Below, piece after piece: positions 1 through 11,146 of a DNA stretch of 64,000 nucleotides. The notes beneath the pieces are model-generated. The model saw only the letters and a list, made by a program, of their open reading frames with translations. It ran no database searches and was not told where the DNA came from. The position numbers and the translations under genes were made by a program. Each line of letters opens with the position of its first letter. Within the stretch, counting starts at the first letter, position 1. Source of the stretch: Erodium maritimum (taxonomy: Eukaryota; Streptophyta; Magnoliopsida; Geraniales; Geraniaceae); the NCBI GenBank assembly GCA_963921825.1, contig OY997591.1, forward strand, positions 29,967,825 to 30,031,824, written 5' to 3'.

Positions 1-51
1 ATCCATTCCGCTTCTCTCTGTTGGAAAAACAAAAACTTGATTAGGAATAAT

Positions 52-514
52 TTATACAACATAATGGTAAAAGTGAAATGAGAAATGAGAAATGAGATGG
101 GTAGTACCATTGCCATCATCTTCATCAACCCATTTATCCCAGTCCACTTTGAGGAACACAGGAGGCTTCCCTTCCTGCTTAAGCAGCCTGCTCCACCATT
201 TCTCCTCGCCTTTCTTTATCACATAAACAATGTTTCTCACTCCAATGTTGTACTTGCTTTCCTCGACATTGATGGTATCGAGCAGCTCGAGATCAAGTTG
301 GTAAGGAAGTCCATCTTTGGAGGCAGAGAAGATGAAGCTGCCATGAGGCTCGAGCTTTAGCTTCACGTCCTTGGCATCGGGTAGGTCTAGAGTGATATAG
401 ATCTTGTCAGATCTCTGAGCCCACTTCACGATCGGGTGCCGGCTGCAACGCAGTGAATTAATACAGAGCAAGTCTAATTACAGGAATCAATGGAGAAAAG
501 AGGGCTCACCTCAT
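52..514 (-). CDS. p23-type HSP90 co-chaperone (CS domain), two exons
   Basis: Small CS-domain protein that binds HSP90 and modulates client folding in cytosol and nucleus (family knowledge). Coding exon 1 is only five nucleotides (ATGAG, 514-510), followed by a GT donor at 509-508, a 67-bp intron, and an AG acceptor at 444-443. Exon 2 (442-52) joins to give MSRHPIVKWAQRSDKIYITL. The CS beta-sandwich covers nearly the whole protein, and the plant p23 signature KPPVFLKVDWDKWVDEDD lies near the C-terminus. The last residues are low-complexity because the DNA there holds three copies of a 7-bp unit (75-95). The true 3' end may instead be spliced to an exon beyond the window, since a possible donor follows the acidic stretch. 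Length is close to short plant p23 proteins. A small heat-shock protein was considered, but the KPPVFLKVDWDKW signature argues for p23. Confidence 0.87.
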
Positions 515-561
515 TTTCCAAGTTGCAGAGAGACGAAGATGAATTGATGTAGAAGATGTAG

Positions 562-570
562 CTATTTATG
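562..570 (-). promoter_or_regulatory. TATA-like box of the p23 gene
   Basis: On the minus strand the sequence reads CATAAATAGC about 50 bp upstream of the p23 start codon. This spacing predicts transcription starting near 530-540 and a 5'UTR of only about 20-30 nt. Confidence 0.55.
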
Positions 571-606
571 CTCGGTGAAGTTGATAAGAGCTTCCAAGCA
601 CCTGCT

Positions 607-620
607 CGAACGTTCCAGAG
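607..620 (-). promoter_or_regulatory. Heat-shock element upstream of p23
   Basis: The sequence cGAAcgTTCcaGAg fits the perfect-type heat-shock element pattern nGAAnnTTCnnGAn. It sits about 40 bp upstream of the TATA-like box. A weaker GAA/TTC pair lies closer to it (about 590-596). Heat-inducible, HSF-controlled expression would suit an HSP90 co-chaperone; this is inferred from sequence only. Confidence 0.6.
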
Positions 621-1749
621 ACTACGAGTTTCCTCAACATTTTTACTTCTTACCCATATTACCCTTGTGATTGCTCTTTTCTCTCCTAATCCAAGTGAGA
701 TACGTTAAGTGTTGATTGTTTATAGCACCTAATTAGTAATGGGTCCACAAATCTCCAAATTACTTTTCCTCTTTTTCTAAAAACAATTATTATGTAATTA
801 TTTTTTAACATTACATGTGGTCTATTATGAAACTTTAAAATTCAACTACAAACCAGTACATCAAAAAAATAATACATAAAAAATAAATATTTGTTGTTTT
901 TTTAACATTATAATCATTATTGGAAACAAAATCTAGGCAAACTGAAAATAAACTATGTCGAAACTAAATGTGACTGTTCAAGGTGTTACTTAAACGCTGT
1001 ATATTCTGTGGAGTGCGACCGAACCTGCTTTCATCAGTTTCAAAAGGAAGAGAGCGACGATGGTAGATGTGATTCAGGGATCCCTCTCAGTAAAAGTCCT
1101 TGAATCCTTTGATAGAAACTCTAAATCTTTACTCACTAATCATTAATCTTGCAAAAAAGAACAAGACAGTTAAAGTGAAACATAACCAGAGTGGTCGAGA
1201 AGGATGCGGTGGTGGAGACCAGGGAGAAGGAATGTCGTCGGCGGTTTTAGAGACGATGACGACTTCAGAGGAAACTTTAAGGTCGATTGACACCGAGGTG
1301 AGCCAGACGACAACCACCAGAGTCGTAGAAAAGGGGGGGGGGGGGGGCGAACAAGATCAGGGGACGCTTCGTTAATGGCGTGAGGGAGCCAACATCGCGG
1401 TGGCTAACGACGGCTAGAAAGGGACCTTAGCAGAAAAAACCTTCATACGAACCATAAGAGAGGTGCAGGGAAGAGGGTATATAGAACAAAGAGGCATACA
1501 CATAGCATAGGCCATGACAAAAACCATGGCCATAGCCATGGCTTTTCTTCAGCGACGACAAAGAACTCTTAGGCTAGTTTTTTTATTTATTTAATACCGG
1601 TCTATTATAATGTGTTAACTGATACATGTGAGACATTAATTAAAAATAAGGGGTAAATAGTGTTCGCCTCAAGGTAACACTAATTTTTGGACAACATTTA
1701 CGGGGTTTGGAAGATAAACGTGGTGATGTAGATGTAATTCACGGTGACG
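621..1749. other. Intergenic stretch, no gene recognised
   Basis: The part to about 1000 is AT-rich spacer. From 1000 to 1560 it is more GC-balanced, with short ORFs on both strands that match no family I recognise. It includes a run of 15 G (1333-1347). It could be the 5' part of the LINE-like remains that follow, but I see no domain to prove it. Confidence 0.4.
1333..1347 (+). repeat. Homopolymer of 15 G
   Basis: An uninterrupted run of 15 guanines in otherwise mixed sequence. The run could fold as a G-quadruplex and is also a likely place for a length error in the assembly. Confidence 0.9.
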
Positions 1750-3416
1750 GAGAGAGAAGGATCAGTACAATGCATTCCTTCAAGGTCGGCGATAGAGGTA
1801 GTCTTGGTTGGAAGTATACCTAAGGCACGGGCTCGTGCCCTTTGCGGAGGGTTTGCTTGGTGATGAGTGGGCCTTTCACGAATGGGGCGACGGAGGACGG
1901 TGGAGACCGGATATTCTCAATGGTCCCGAGGGAGGCGCTACAACCCGTCGATCGTGCGATGGCTAGGCGTTTACAGGAACCTTTGACCATGCCTCCTCCA
2001 CATGCAGGGACAGTGGACCACATGCAACCATTGAATGACACTTTGATGGCTCCATAACCGGGGATTCTACCTTGGGGACAGAAAGGAACTAGTGGATCCG
2101 GACATGTATGGGCGGGAACGCAATCTTCGAGCTCTATCAGAAACTATGGAGTGTCTAGGCAATCAAATTAGGGGCTTTGCAATACGGGAGGTGGTGGTCC
2201 ATCTGATAGAGGTTTGTGGCCAAGGGATAAGTATCGTGTATTCCATAGCGAGAAGAGTCTTGATCCCACAGGTTTACAACTGGAAATCCCTTGTGGAATG
2301 GCTCTTGGAGCTGTGGAGGATATCAAAGCTGATCAAAAGGCCTCTTGAGGGAGGCATTGGGACGTTCTTCCTCCAGAAAGTGAAGGAACGGGTGCGGGTG
2401 TTGGCAGGAAAACCTTGGGATTTTGGCGAGCGCTAGTGTACTAGAAGACCTCCGTGGACGGCATAGCTGAGGTGACTTCATGCAGATACGGGTACGACTA
2501 TAGGGAGAACAAATGCTTCTACACCAACCCTGTTTCAGGGAGTTGGATTTTGGGGTAAATCTCTCTTGACCATATCGTACGAGTACTTACCTGACAATTG
2601 CTTTTGTCTATGATCGGGTGGGGCACTTGGCTAAGGACTTTCCATGGGGGCTGGAGAATGAGGGCTCACTATGAGACCGTTACGGAACCTCATGCCAACA
2701 AGGTCCATATGAGGGTGGGGCGAGGCAGGTAGGTACAAGTTCGCCCACGGGGTACGAGGACCTTAGGGCCCGATTTTTGGGGGAACTTAGGGACCGTAAA
2801 TGGAGCCTTCCTCGGCAGACAGGAAGGGAAATGACAAGATGGTGAAGGAGACTACCGGTTCGCGGGATCAAGAGAAAACACAGTTCGTTATGCATGAGGA
2901 TGCTAACTCTTCCCCTACATCACGGGAGATGACACAATCCTTCACGAAGGGATCTATCCATCCGCCTAAGCGAGTAAGGGGAATTAGAGAGGTAGAGATC
3001 CTTCTCCCATTTTTTTTGTTAGTTGAACGCCCAATCTATGTCTGGCTCATTCCCAAGTCTTGGGAATCGACCGATTGTGGATTTTCCGAGAGTAGAATTA
3101 AAGGGCTCCTTTTAATTGGACGGGGAGGTAGGGAAACCGGTTGGGGTGGGAAACACCCTCACCTTTCGTAACGAGCATCTTGGGGGTCGGAGGGAGGGTT
3201 GTAGGTACCTCCTTGTCACCGACCACAAGGTGGTGTTGGCTCCACCGAGTACCTGCACAATACCTTTCAATAACATTGGGATGTAACACCTTCACGATAT
3301 TGAGGCCCTTGTTGATTATCCCGAGGAAGGACGACGTTCACTAGTTCTACATGGAGGTATTCTTCCCAGTTGCGCACCACCACGACTCAGGTTCCTAGTA
3401 GGCCAGACCCGCGTTG
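1750..3416 (+). pseudogene. Degenerate LINE ORF1-like sequence
   Basis: Decayed coding sequence without one long frame. The clearest signal is around 2569-2643. There YEYLPDNCFC is followed after a frameshift by YDRVGHLAKD, which together resemble the zinc-knuckle (zf-CCHC_4 type) of plant L1-type LINE ORF1 proteins. Two of the metal-binding cysteines are lost. The surrounding GC-richer, ORF-bearing DNA (2092-2436, 2800-3171) would fit the rest of such an ORF1, but I cannot assign domains. The Harbinger element at 3420 interrupts or abuts its right side. No target duplication or tail was identified for this piece. Confidence 0.4.
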
Positions 3417-4608
3417 TCAGAGCATCCACAATGGTATGAAATGGCTAGTGGTAAGGAGCCATGGTAGGAGGTGTTTTTTGGTTTTCTCTCTCCTCCATAC
3501 CATGACCTCTCTAATGGTATGACATGACTAGTAGTAGGGAGCCATGGTATGAACTTTCAATATTTCAAAAAGCACCCCAAATATAAATACTAATTTTATT
3601 TAAAGCCAAATATAAAATACATAACTACTATTTTTATTTAAAGCCACATATAAATACATTAAAATTGACAATTAATATTTAATTGTGGCTGCCATCTCCA
3701 TATCTAGCCCAAATGTGTTTGATGAGATCATCGTGAAGTTTGTGATGAACATCCCGATCCCGAATCCTTGTTCTATGGCCAATGATATTGTCCATGTTCA
3801 TCGCTGGTGGTGGTACTCTACGAATGTTTAGGTTCGTGACACCAATATCTGCAAACGGATCAGTGGGTCATGGCCTCCGTTCATCCTCAACGATCATGTT
3901 GTATAGGATAACACAAGCAGTCATGATCACTGCGAGTGAGCTTTTATCCCACATTCGGATCGGGCGAGTGACGATGTTAAACTGGGCCTGTAGAACTCCA
4001 AACGCTCGCTCGATATCCTTCCTACATGCCTCTTGGTATCTAGAAAAACATCTTTGCTTCGGCGTTTATGGAACAAGTACTGACTTCACAAATGTTGCCC
4101 AACCAGGATAAATTCCATCTGTCAAGTAATAAGGGGTTTCGTATTCTCTACCGTTGACCTTGAACTTCACATCTAGAGCGAAGCCTCGAACTGCCTGGTG
4201 AAACAAGGTAGACCTATTGAGCACGTTTATTTCGTTGTTGGAGCTCGGTGTCCCGAAAAAAAGAGTGCAAAATCCAAAGGTCTTGGGATGCAACGATTTC
4301 TAGCATGATTGTGGGGACGTTCTTGCAGTCCCTACTTGCGAACTGTGCAGACCATGCCACATGACAGTTCTTCCAATCCCAGTGCATACAGTCCATACTC
4401 CCTATCATCCCCGAAAAGTTGCGCTCTTCGTTGATTCGCAACAAACATCTTGTATCTTCCTTGGTCGGGCGTCGTAGATATGTCCGCCCATAAATCTTGA
4501 TGACGCCCAAGCAAAACTTCTTCACGCAGTCCAAAGAAGTGCTCTCCGTCATTCGCAAATACTCATCGCGGACATCAGCGGAACCTCCATATCAGAGCTG
4601 ACGAAGTG

Positions 4609-7600
4609 TGTCACGCCCCAAATCCGGTTTTGACCGGACTCGAGACGTGAACTAAAACAATAATAGTTTTAATCGAAAATAAAGCCAACAAGTCTCAATT
4701 CATACTTTTAAAATTTTAAACAACCTCGCGAGTCGCAGCTCGATAAAACAACGGTATAATAGTTCAACAGTTAACGGTACGTCGCTAGACACTAGCTAAG
4801 CCCTCGCTAGCTCCCAAGCTCCGAGAATCCTGCTAGTACAGATCCCGCTCAACACCTGAAATACAACATAGTAAGGGGGTGAGCTTACGCTCAGTAGGAA
4901 AAGTAGTTAAGGTTCTGAACCACAGTTCATCACCACGGGTAACCGTCCAATTAGGCCATACTAGTAAAGCACAACTATTAACATTCAAATTAACCAATTA
5001 CTCCAAGACAACACTTAGCCTTCCATCAGGCCCAACCTGTAACACAAACTCACAGCGAACCGAACTCATACCACTTTCCACAACTAGCTCTTGACACCCA
5101 TCATCTACAATTCTCAATGAACAACACCTACGGTTATCTCACAACCGACCACACGTGCGAACTTGCACTGCAACACTTGAATTAGGTACAATCATCTCGA
5201 GTCACCAAACACTCTCACGAGCCCAAAGTCACACTTAACCCAAGGCACAAAGCTAGACCGCCCGCACGGCACACACATCAGACAACACACAAAGCCCAAC
5301 AACACACACATCGCACACATCAGACCCACCCTAAACATAGTATAACCATTTCCAACGTCTTCGGCTATCACATCCCGTCCACTTATATCGCACCGGAACA
5401 CGAAGCCTCGGTCCCGATACCCGGTTACCGATCACTTTCACAAAGTCATAAACATACTGAAAAGAATTGCACAAGCCAACAGCAAGAAAAGAGCACACAT
5501 CGAGTTACACACAGATAGGAAAGGGCACACAGCGAGATACACACAGATATCGTACAACAATTCCAACGTCGTTGAATGCCCCAAGCCATTTGCACTAAGC
5601 CTCTTATATCGTACTGGACCACACAACATCAGTCCCGATATCTTCCTCCTCACACAGACGAAGGGTAACATCCTCGACCGGAAATCCCTCAGTCCGATGT
5701 CTTCCTCCTTACACAGACGAAGGGAACTACTCAACATATGCACCGAACTGGTCATATCTTCCTCCTCACACAGACGAAGGGCAATACTCAACATACGTAC
5801 CGAACCAGTACACACTTTGGTCAACACCGTCCCGGACTACGAGTCATAGGGGTACTGATCACGCCATCCTTGGCCTCGGTACCCTACACCGGAACTATTC
5901 CTCAGTGTAGGTACTACTCCGGCTACGCCGTCTCTTGGAACACACAACCAGGGTTTAACACACATCACAATACACTGATGGTCTCGACATACCAACCGGA
6001 CCATCTCAACATAGCACACAGCTGGTCTATCACTCACCCAGTCATATACACACAACCAAATATTCACATCATCAAACATGACACACTTGCCCACACACAG
6101 TCACAACATGCGACACCGAGTATACTCTTATTAGACTCTTAAACACTCATAACCGTCACGTACTTACCATTACTTACCGACACCACGCTCAACGAGGTAA
6201 TCCCACCGATTTAACCGGCATCCAATCCCCAACCTTCCCACAGTTCAACATAACGTATAATAGGAAATAACCACTCAAATCGTCAACATGTATCGCTAGT
6301 TCAATTCTATTCGTTTCCGTTTTCGTTATTTAATAACCGTTCAAACAACACATAGCACCAAGCAGAAACAGACAACAAACAACCCTACGGGCACGACATG
6401 GCCCGAATCTACCAGCACGACAATTCTCAAGACAGAAAACGTAAATGTTCACAGTTTATACGTCTACGCTAGTTGTTCACATCCTACATGCCAAACTATG
6501 ATTTTTCCGGTTTTATTATTAAATCCTAATCATGCACGCTAGTAACTTTCCGTAATTAAAGCGGTATCCGCTACTTTCCCTACCTTAAGACGATACGACA
6601 GTTGTGTCTCCTAACTGCTGACGACCGGGCCAACTCCGTATTCTAGGGCGAAGTCCGCGAAGTTCGAGTCTGGGTTTTTTAAACAGGCAAACAGTCCAAT
6701 CAGTTCCCATGTGTCCAAAGTCCTCGGAAACGTCTCAAACGTCTTTGAATAAACCAATTTTAAGTCAAATTATTTAATTATTTCTGTCCGACCCGGATCT
6801 GCCCGGATCCACGAACCAGACCCGGATCCAACCCAGTCCAGAAACCAGACCCGGTCCGGCCCGGTCCAGACCCGAACCCAGCCCCAGACCCGACCCGGAC
6901 CCGGTTCAAAACCTGGACCTTAGTCCTGGGCCTGGCCCAACGACCCGCCTGGATCTGGCCCGCTCCTTCTGTCCTGGCCCAGGGTCCATCTAACCCAAGG
7001 CCCGAGTCCACCTGGCCCGGCCTGAGCCCGTTTGGCTCGGTCTGAGTTGTGGCGTTTCCGGCGAGCCAGGGCTGCTCCGACCACCAGCCACGGCGTCCGT
7101 GACGCTCGACGGAGGAGAAGTGAGGGCGGCGAAGGATGTGGCGTCTCTGGCGACGCCGTGCTCGCGCCGTGCTTATCTGGAAACATGCCCTCAAGCTTCT
7201 CGTTCCAGATCTGGAGCTCGTGAGGTCGCCGGCGGAGCTCCGGTATAAAACGCTCGAATTGAACGCGGTAGAGCGTGGTTTCAGGTAAAGGGAGCTCGAA
7301 GAAGAAGGGAAGAGGAACGAGGGGCATGAACCGTGCTTTTCCCCTCACTGAGAAGCTCAAATCGAGCTCGGCGAAGAAAGGCTTGGTCGTGGAAACTCCG
7401 GCGCTGGCGCGGTTTCGTGCGCGGGTTTTTGTTTGTGAACGGAGAAGAAGGTGGAGGGTGAGGACGAGGCGTGGGTGGTGGTGAGACTGGAAGAGGAAGA
7501 GGAGGTCGGGAGGGAGAGAACGAGAGGTGAGAGAGAGAGAGCTCGGTTTCGCAGAGAGGAGAGGCGAAGGTTTGATGACGATGAACAGTACCCATCTAGG

Positions 7601-7792
7601 GTTAGGGTCAAGCTTTTATGCACTTGGGCCAGGCCTCGCGCGTCTCAGATTGGGCCAAAGGTCTGGCCCAATCCCAGTTCAGTTCATCTTCTCTTTCCTT
7701 TTTTTTTATTTTCGGAAACACTTGTTGCAAAAACCTACCCCATCGTTCCAAATTGCAAATTAATACCCTTTTAAAACAAGGTGGTCTTTACA
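4609..7792 (-). mobile_element. Solo LTR (A), Gypsy-type, inside the Harbinger transposase
   Basis: The element begins TGTCACGCCCCAAATCC and ends TTTACA, flanked by a perfect 5-bp duplication AAGTG (4604-4608 and 7793-7797). Length is 3184 bp. It is related to, but diverged from, the LTRs at 34639-38002 and 47067-50355. The sense strand is inferred to be minus by comparison with the gag-bearing copy. The right part (6780-7620) is GC-rich, with repeated CCCGGATC-like motifs and a purine/pyrimidine tract. It contains many chance ORFs that I did not annotate. Confidence 0.9.
5637..5785. repeat. Minisatellite in solo LTR A, 57-59-bp period
   Basis: The motif CTTCCTCCTCACACAGACGA recurs three times at 5642, 5701 and 5758 with small changes, giving unit lengths of 59 and 57 bp. 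It lies about 1 kb from the TGTCACG end, the same relative place as unrelated-sequence minisatellites in the other LTR copies. Confidence 0.75.
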
Positions 7793-8558
7793 AAGTGCTA
7801 CCGTGCACTTCTGGTGTGGAGAGAAGGACGGCCTCCCCGTAGCATATTTTTTGTTACGAAAGTAGGCGTACCGGTCTCTCAAACCATTCATGATACGTAC
7901 GAACAATTCCCTCGACATCTGGATCCGTCGCTGAAATTGTTGGTTCCTATACACCGGTCTAGGCACGAAGTAGTCACGCATCAACCCCTCGTGTGCATCT
8001 TATCGATTGCGCTTAATCACTCTCCGCTTTAGTCGCGGCGCCGACCATGAGCCCTCAGCCTCATCATCATCTGCTGCCCTTGGCAGTATCCCTAACATCA
8101 CTTGATCGTAAATTTGTTTTAACATTGTCACAGCCATCCTACTCATCGCTTCATCTATTTGTTTGGGAGTCATTTGCTGTATTTCCTCTAACGTTGGAAA
8201 ATTCTCCATCGAAAAAAATACACAACGAAGGGGAAAAAATTCGAGAGGATTTGAGAAGAATAGAAGGAGAAAGGAGCTTGTGTAAATAAGTGAATGAGTG
8301 ATTTTTTTTTGGTTGGGGTTAATCTGTATATATAGGAAATTTTAGGTTTTTTTACTAATTCGGCGCCAACACGTGTCGGCTTGTCACTGGCCCGCCGACT
8401 AGCCGTTGGGGCTACCACGACGCGTCGCGTCATTGCAGGATCCTGCAACGACACCTAGCCCCGACGCCCTACAACGACGAGCCGTGGCACCGAGTCGGGA
8501 CATAGCTATGGCAGGGCCTGCAACGACACACCTGCCATGACCGTTGCAGGTGCTCTTA

Positions 8559-9053
8559 GTCTTCATCAACTGTATCGGTGGTCCCGCCCGTTATCACATC
8601 ATCACCCTGAAAACCCATTTATGATTCTTACAGTAGGTTTCATGTTTTTATAGTCTTATGATGTTTGCACTTTATTATTATGGTTAAGTGTTGAAACTTA
8701 CTCTTATGTTTTGGTCACAAACACTACACTACCTAACATTTCAAAATTACAAGTACTCCGCCTTAAGATTTATCATACAATTCTGTTAGGAAAAATGGAT
8801 AGAATATTCCATTATATTATTTATGTGACCCCATGTGTCATTTAATGGAAAGTAAAATGACGATTTTGTCCTTACTCATATCAATTCTATGACTTAAGTA
8901 AGGAAAATTATTGTTTTACCCTCGTTTAATAATAAATAAAAATAAAATATAAATATAAAATAATAAAAATAAATTTAATTAATAAATACAGAAAACTGAA
9001 GAAAAAAAACAAATCTAACTAAATATAAGGTAAAATTTCATTATAATACCCCG
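8559..9053. other. AT-rich spacer
   Basis: Sequence between the Harbinger element and the RRM-bearing LINE piece. It becomes extremely AT-rich after 8770. I see no gene, TIR pair or tail. Confidence 0.5.
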
Positions 9054-9068
9054 ACAAACATTTATTTT

Positions 9069-10758
9069 TATTATAATACTCTAGCCTATTTTTCTTGCAT
9101 TATACACCAGAGTTGGAAAGGGAGGTCCACGATCCCGGTCGGGCTGAGAAACAGAGCTCCAAGGTCGCAATCAAACCGGTGAAAAATGTTGGGAATGGTT
9201 GTGAGATCTTCTTGTATAATCTTCCCTGGGGGACTTCTGCAGATTGGGTTCGTCATTCTTTGCAGCCTTTCGGTGAAGTGAAGTCAGTTTCAGTCGCAAA
9301 AAGGACAAATCGCAAGGGACGGTATTTATGGTTCGCTGAATTCTCGACCTCGGAAGCGGCTTCTCGGGCAATTGAGACCCTTAATGGCTTCAAGTATAAT
9401 GGGTATCTGCTGTTCGTTGCCTTAGCTTGGCCGAGTTCAGGCGATAAACGTGTTTCAGCACCTGCGACGTCCGACCATGAAAAACAGAGCATGTCTATTT
9501 TGAAACAGAGCATCTCTTCTGGTGTGCTTCCTGAGGCTCTTCTCGCTCCTGGGTTGCAGTCTGAAGATGATGGAGTCTCACCCACGGTGGCGGAAGGTAA
9601 CACGGCAAGGTTTCGCGAGCTCGACACTGTGTCCTCGTCGGAGGTGCTCGGGAGTGGGTCAACGTTGGAGGCGGCGAAACTGCATCCGCATTCACGGGAG
9701 TCTATGATTCGTTTGGATACGCACCTAATTCCCGATAAATCAGGTAGAGATTCGCAGGATCCTGATCAATCTGGTCGCGATTTGCTCGTTGATAATCGCG
9801 AAACTGGCGTGTTTCATGATAAGGTTTCTGTGCCAATTTCGTGTGAGAATTAACCACGACCCAGTTTTGAGGCCCAAGTTGAGGTGATCCAAACTGAGGA
9901 GATGGGCCAACAGATCACAGGTGTTTCAGGCCCAGGTGCTCAGAAGGCAGCCAATGATCCAAGTTTGTTTGACGTTTTTAAACGCATTGGTACAGATTTG
10001 GCTTCAGAATCGAGTGGGCGTGTGGTTTTAAGTTCGTCTAAGGACGGGCCCGTGGCAGGTTTGCAAGCCCAAGAGAAGTATGGGGATAACGGTACCCAGG
10101 TGGAGGTTTTGTGTGATTTCCAAGGTAGTCCTCCATTGTTGGGCCAGACAGTTTCAGTAGTGGACTCGTGTACGAGGGTTGTAGATACTTTTGTGGATCA
10201 CCCATGGAAAGACATCCTTTTGAGTCCAAAAAGTATCCCCGTTGAGGTTCCAAGGAAACGTGGCCGTCCAAAAAAGGACAACCAAAAAAGACTGCTCCCC
10301 CAGTTGTTATCTATCAGACAAGAGCCAAAACAACGTCTGATAAAGGGGGGGCAAGCGGGAAGCCTCACAATCGACATTGCCAAACAAAGTAAAGATGGTG
10401 AGTGAAGCTTTAGTAAGAGAACTGTGAAAAGGGCTGTTGCCAATTCCCCAGTTTCTGAATACCCACAGCGTGTCGAGACTGAGGAGGGCGAGTTTAGCGA
10501 GGACGAGGTTAACCCGGAATGGAGTTCAGGATACTCAACTCCTATTTCAGTTTCTAACCGGTTTCTTAGCTTGACTTCGAACAGGAAGTAGACAAGGAGG
10601 GCGGTGTTCTGTTTAGTGTACCTTCCTGCTTCAGTTTGGTTTTTAGTATTGTTATTTGTTTTTTGTATCGGTTGGGGAAAAAGGTCATTTTAAGGATTGT
10701 TTTTCTTGCATCGCTTTACCTTTTGTAGAACGTTTGCCTAATTTCGCTTATAAAAAAA
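9069..10758 (+). mobile_element. LINE-type retroelement, 5'-truncated, RRM ORF only
   Basis: Flanked by an identical 15-bp duplication ACAAACATTTATTTT (9054-9068 and 10759-10773). It ends in a short A-run after a 3'UTR-like tail. The variable-length duplication plus A-tail indicates target-primed reverse transcription. The insert has no endonuclease or reverse transcriptase, so it was copied in trans or is a truncated derivative. Confidence 0.72.
9095..10591 (+). pseudogene. LINE ORF1-like protein with RRM and AT-hook
   Basis: One continuous frame of about 498 codons broken by TAA at 9851-9853 and TGA at 10403-10405. It finishes at TAG 10589-10591. No ATG opens it, so the 5' end is missing. 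Near the N-terminus lies an RRM with EIFLYNLPWGTSADWVRHSL as RNP2-like strand and KGRYLWFAEFSTSEAA as RNP1-like strand. An AT-hook-like basic motif PRKRGRPKK lies about two thirds along, and the C-terminus is acidic (EEGEFSEDEVNPEW). RRM-bearing ORF1 proteins are known in plant L1 LINEs, and the target duplication supports that origin. A host RNA-binding gene copy is a less likely alternative. Confidence 0.65.
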
Positions 10759-10773
10759 ACAAACATTTATTTT

Positions 10774-11137
10774 CAGTTTGGTACCTAAACGTTACTTTTA
10801 TGTTATTTTCCCATCCAAACAGCGTAAAAAGTCCAAAATACCCCTCACTAACAATTAAATTTTCAAAATTATGTCATTGGAATCTGTAATATTTATTGGT
10901 TGCTACTCGCGTGTGCGCTTTCAACAGATTGTATGTATATCACTTTGACTGATATATATAATTGATGCCTCCTTTTTTCCCTCAAAAAAATAATTTTAAT
11001 AAGTTAAATTAAAATCTGAATTTTAAAAAAATAAATTTAAATTAATTAATTATAAAAATTAAAGAATTTTTTTTTAAAGAAAGTGAACAAAATATAAAAA
11101 TAAATAAAAAATTAAAAAAAAAGAATGACAAAGTTGT
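10774..11137. other. AT-rich spacer
   Basis: Very AT-rich with long A and T runs near 10980-11130. No coding or repeat structure was recognised. Confidence 0.5.
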
Positions 11138-11146
11138 ATAATATTG

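Larger units (their letters stand above)
3679..8209 (-). pseudogene. Harbinger transposase pseudogene (DDE_Tnp_4), interrupted
   Basis: Reads from ATG at 8209 (MENFPTLEEIQQMTPKQIDE) to TAA at 3679-3681, skipping the solo LTR at 4609-7792. The codons KCTVAL before the LTR join in frame to RQL after it once the AAGTG duplication is collapsed. The transposase core shows SMDCMHWDWKNC (first acidic residue), NNEINVLNRS (second position, here E where the second Harbinger copy in this window has D), and RKDIERAFGVLQAQF (final E). Defects are a TAA near 8000, a TGA just after the LTR junction, a T-run frameshift near 4250, a TAA near 4078, and a TGA near 3870. The LTR insertion is an additional break. 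Not functional. Confidence 0.85.
3420..8555 (-). mobile_element. PIF/Harbinger DNA transposon, split by a solo LTR
   Basis: Terminal inverted repeats are GAGCATCCACAATGG at the left and CCGTTGCAGGTGCTC at the right, typical of plant PIF/Harbinger elements. The 3-bp flanks are TCA (3417-3419) and TTA (8556-8558), that is a TTA target duplication with one change. Without the nested LTR (4609-7792) and its duplication the element is about 1.95 kb. It carries one decayed transposase gene on the minus strand. No Myb/SANT-type second ORF is visible. Confidence 0.85.

Noticed and set aside
52-471. Small heat-shock protein (HSP20)
   Set aside because: The KPPVFLKVDWDKWVDED signature and SRHP(I/V)KWAQR start are those of p23, not of an alpha-crystallin domain.
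6778-7630. Overlapping ORFs in GC-rich DNA
   Set aside because: They lie inside solo LTR A and are low-complexity, with no conserved domain or coding signal.
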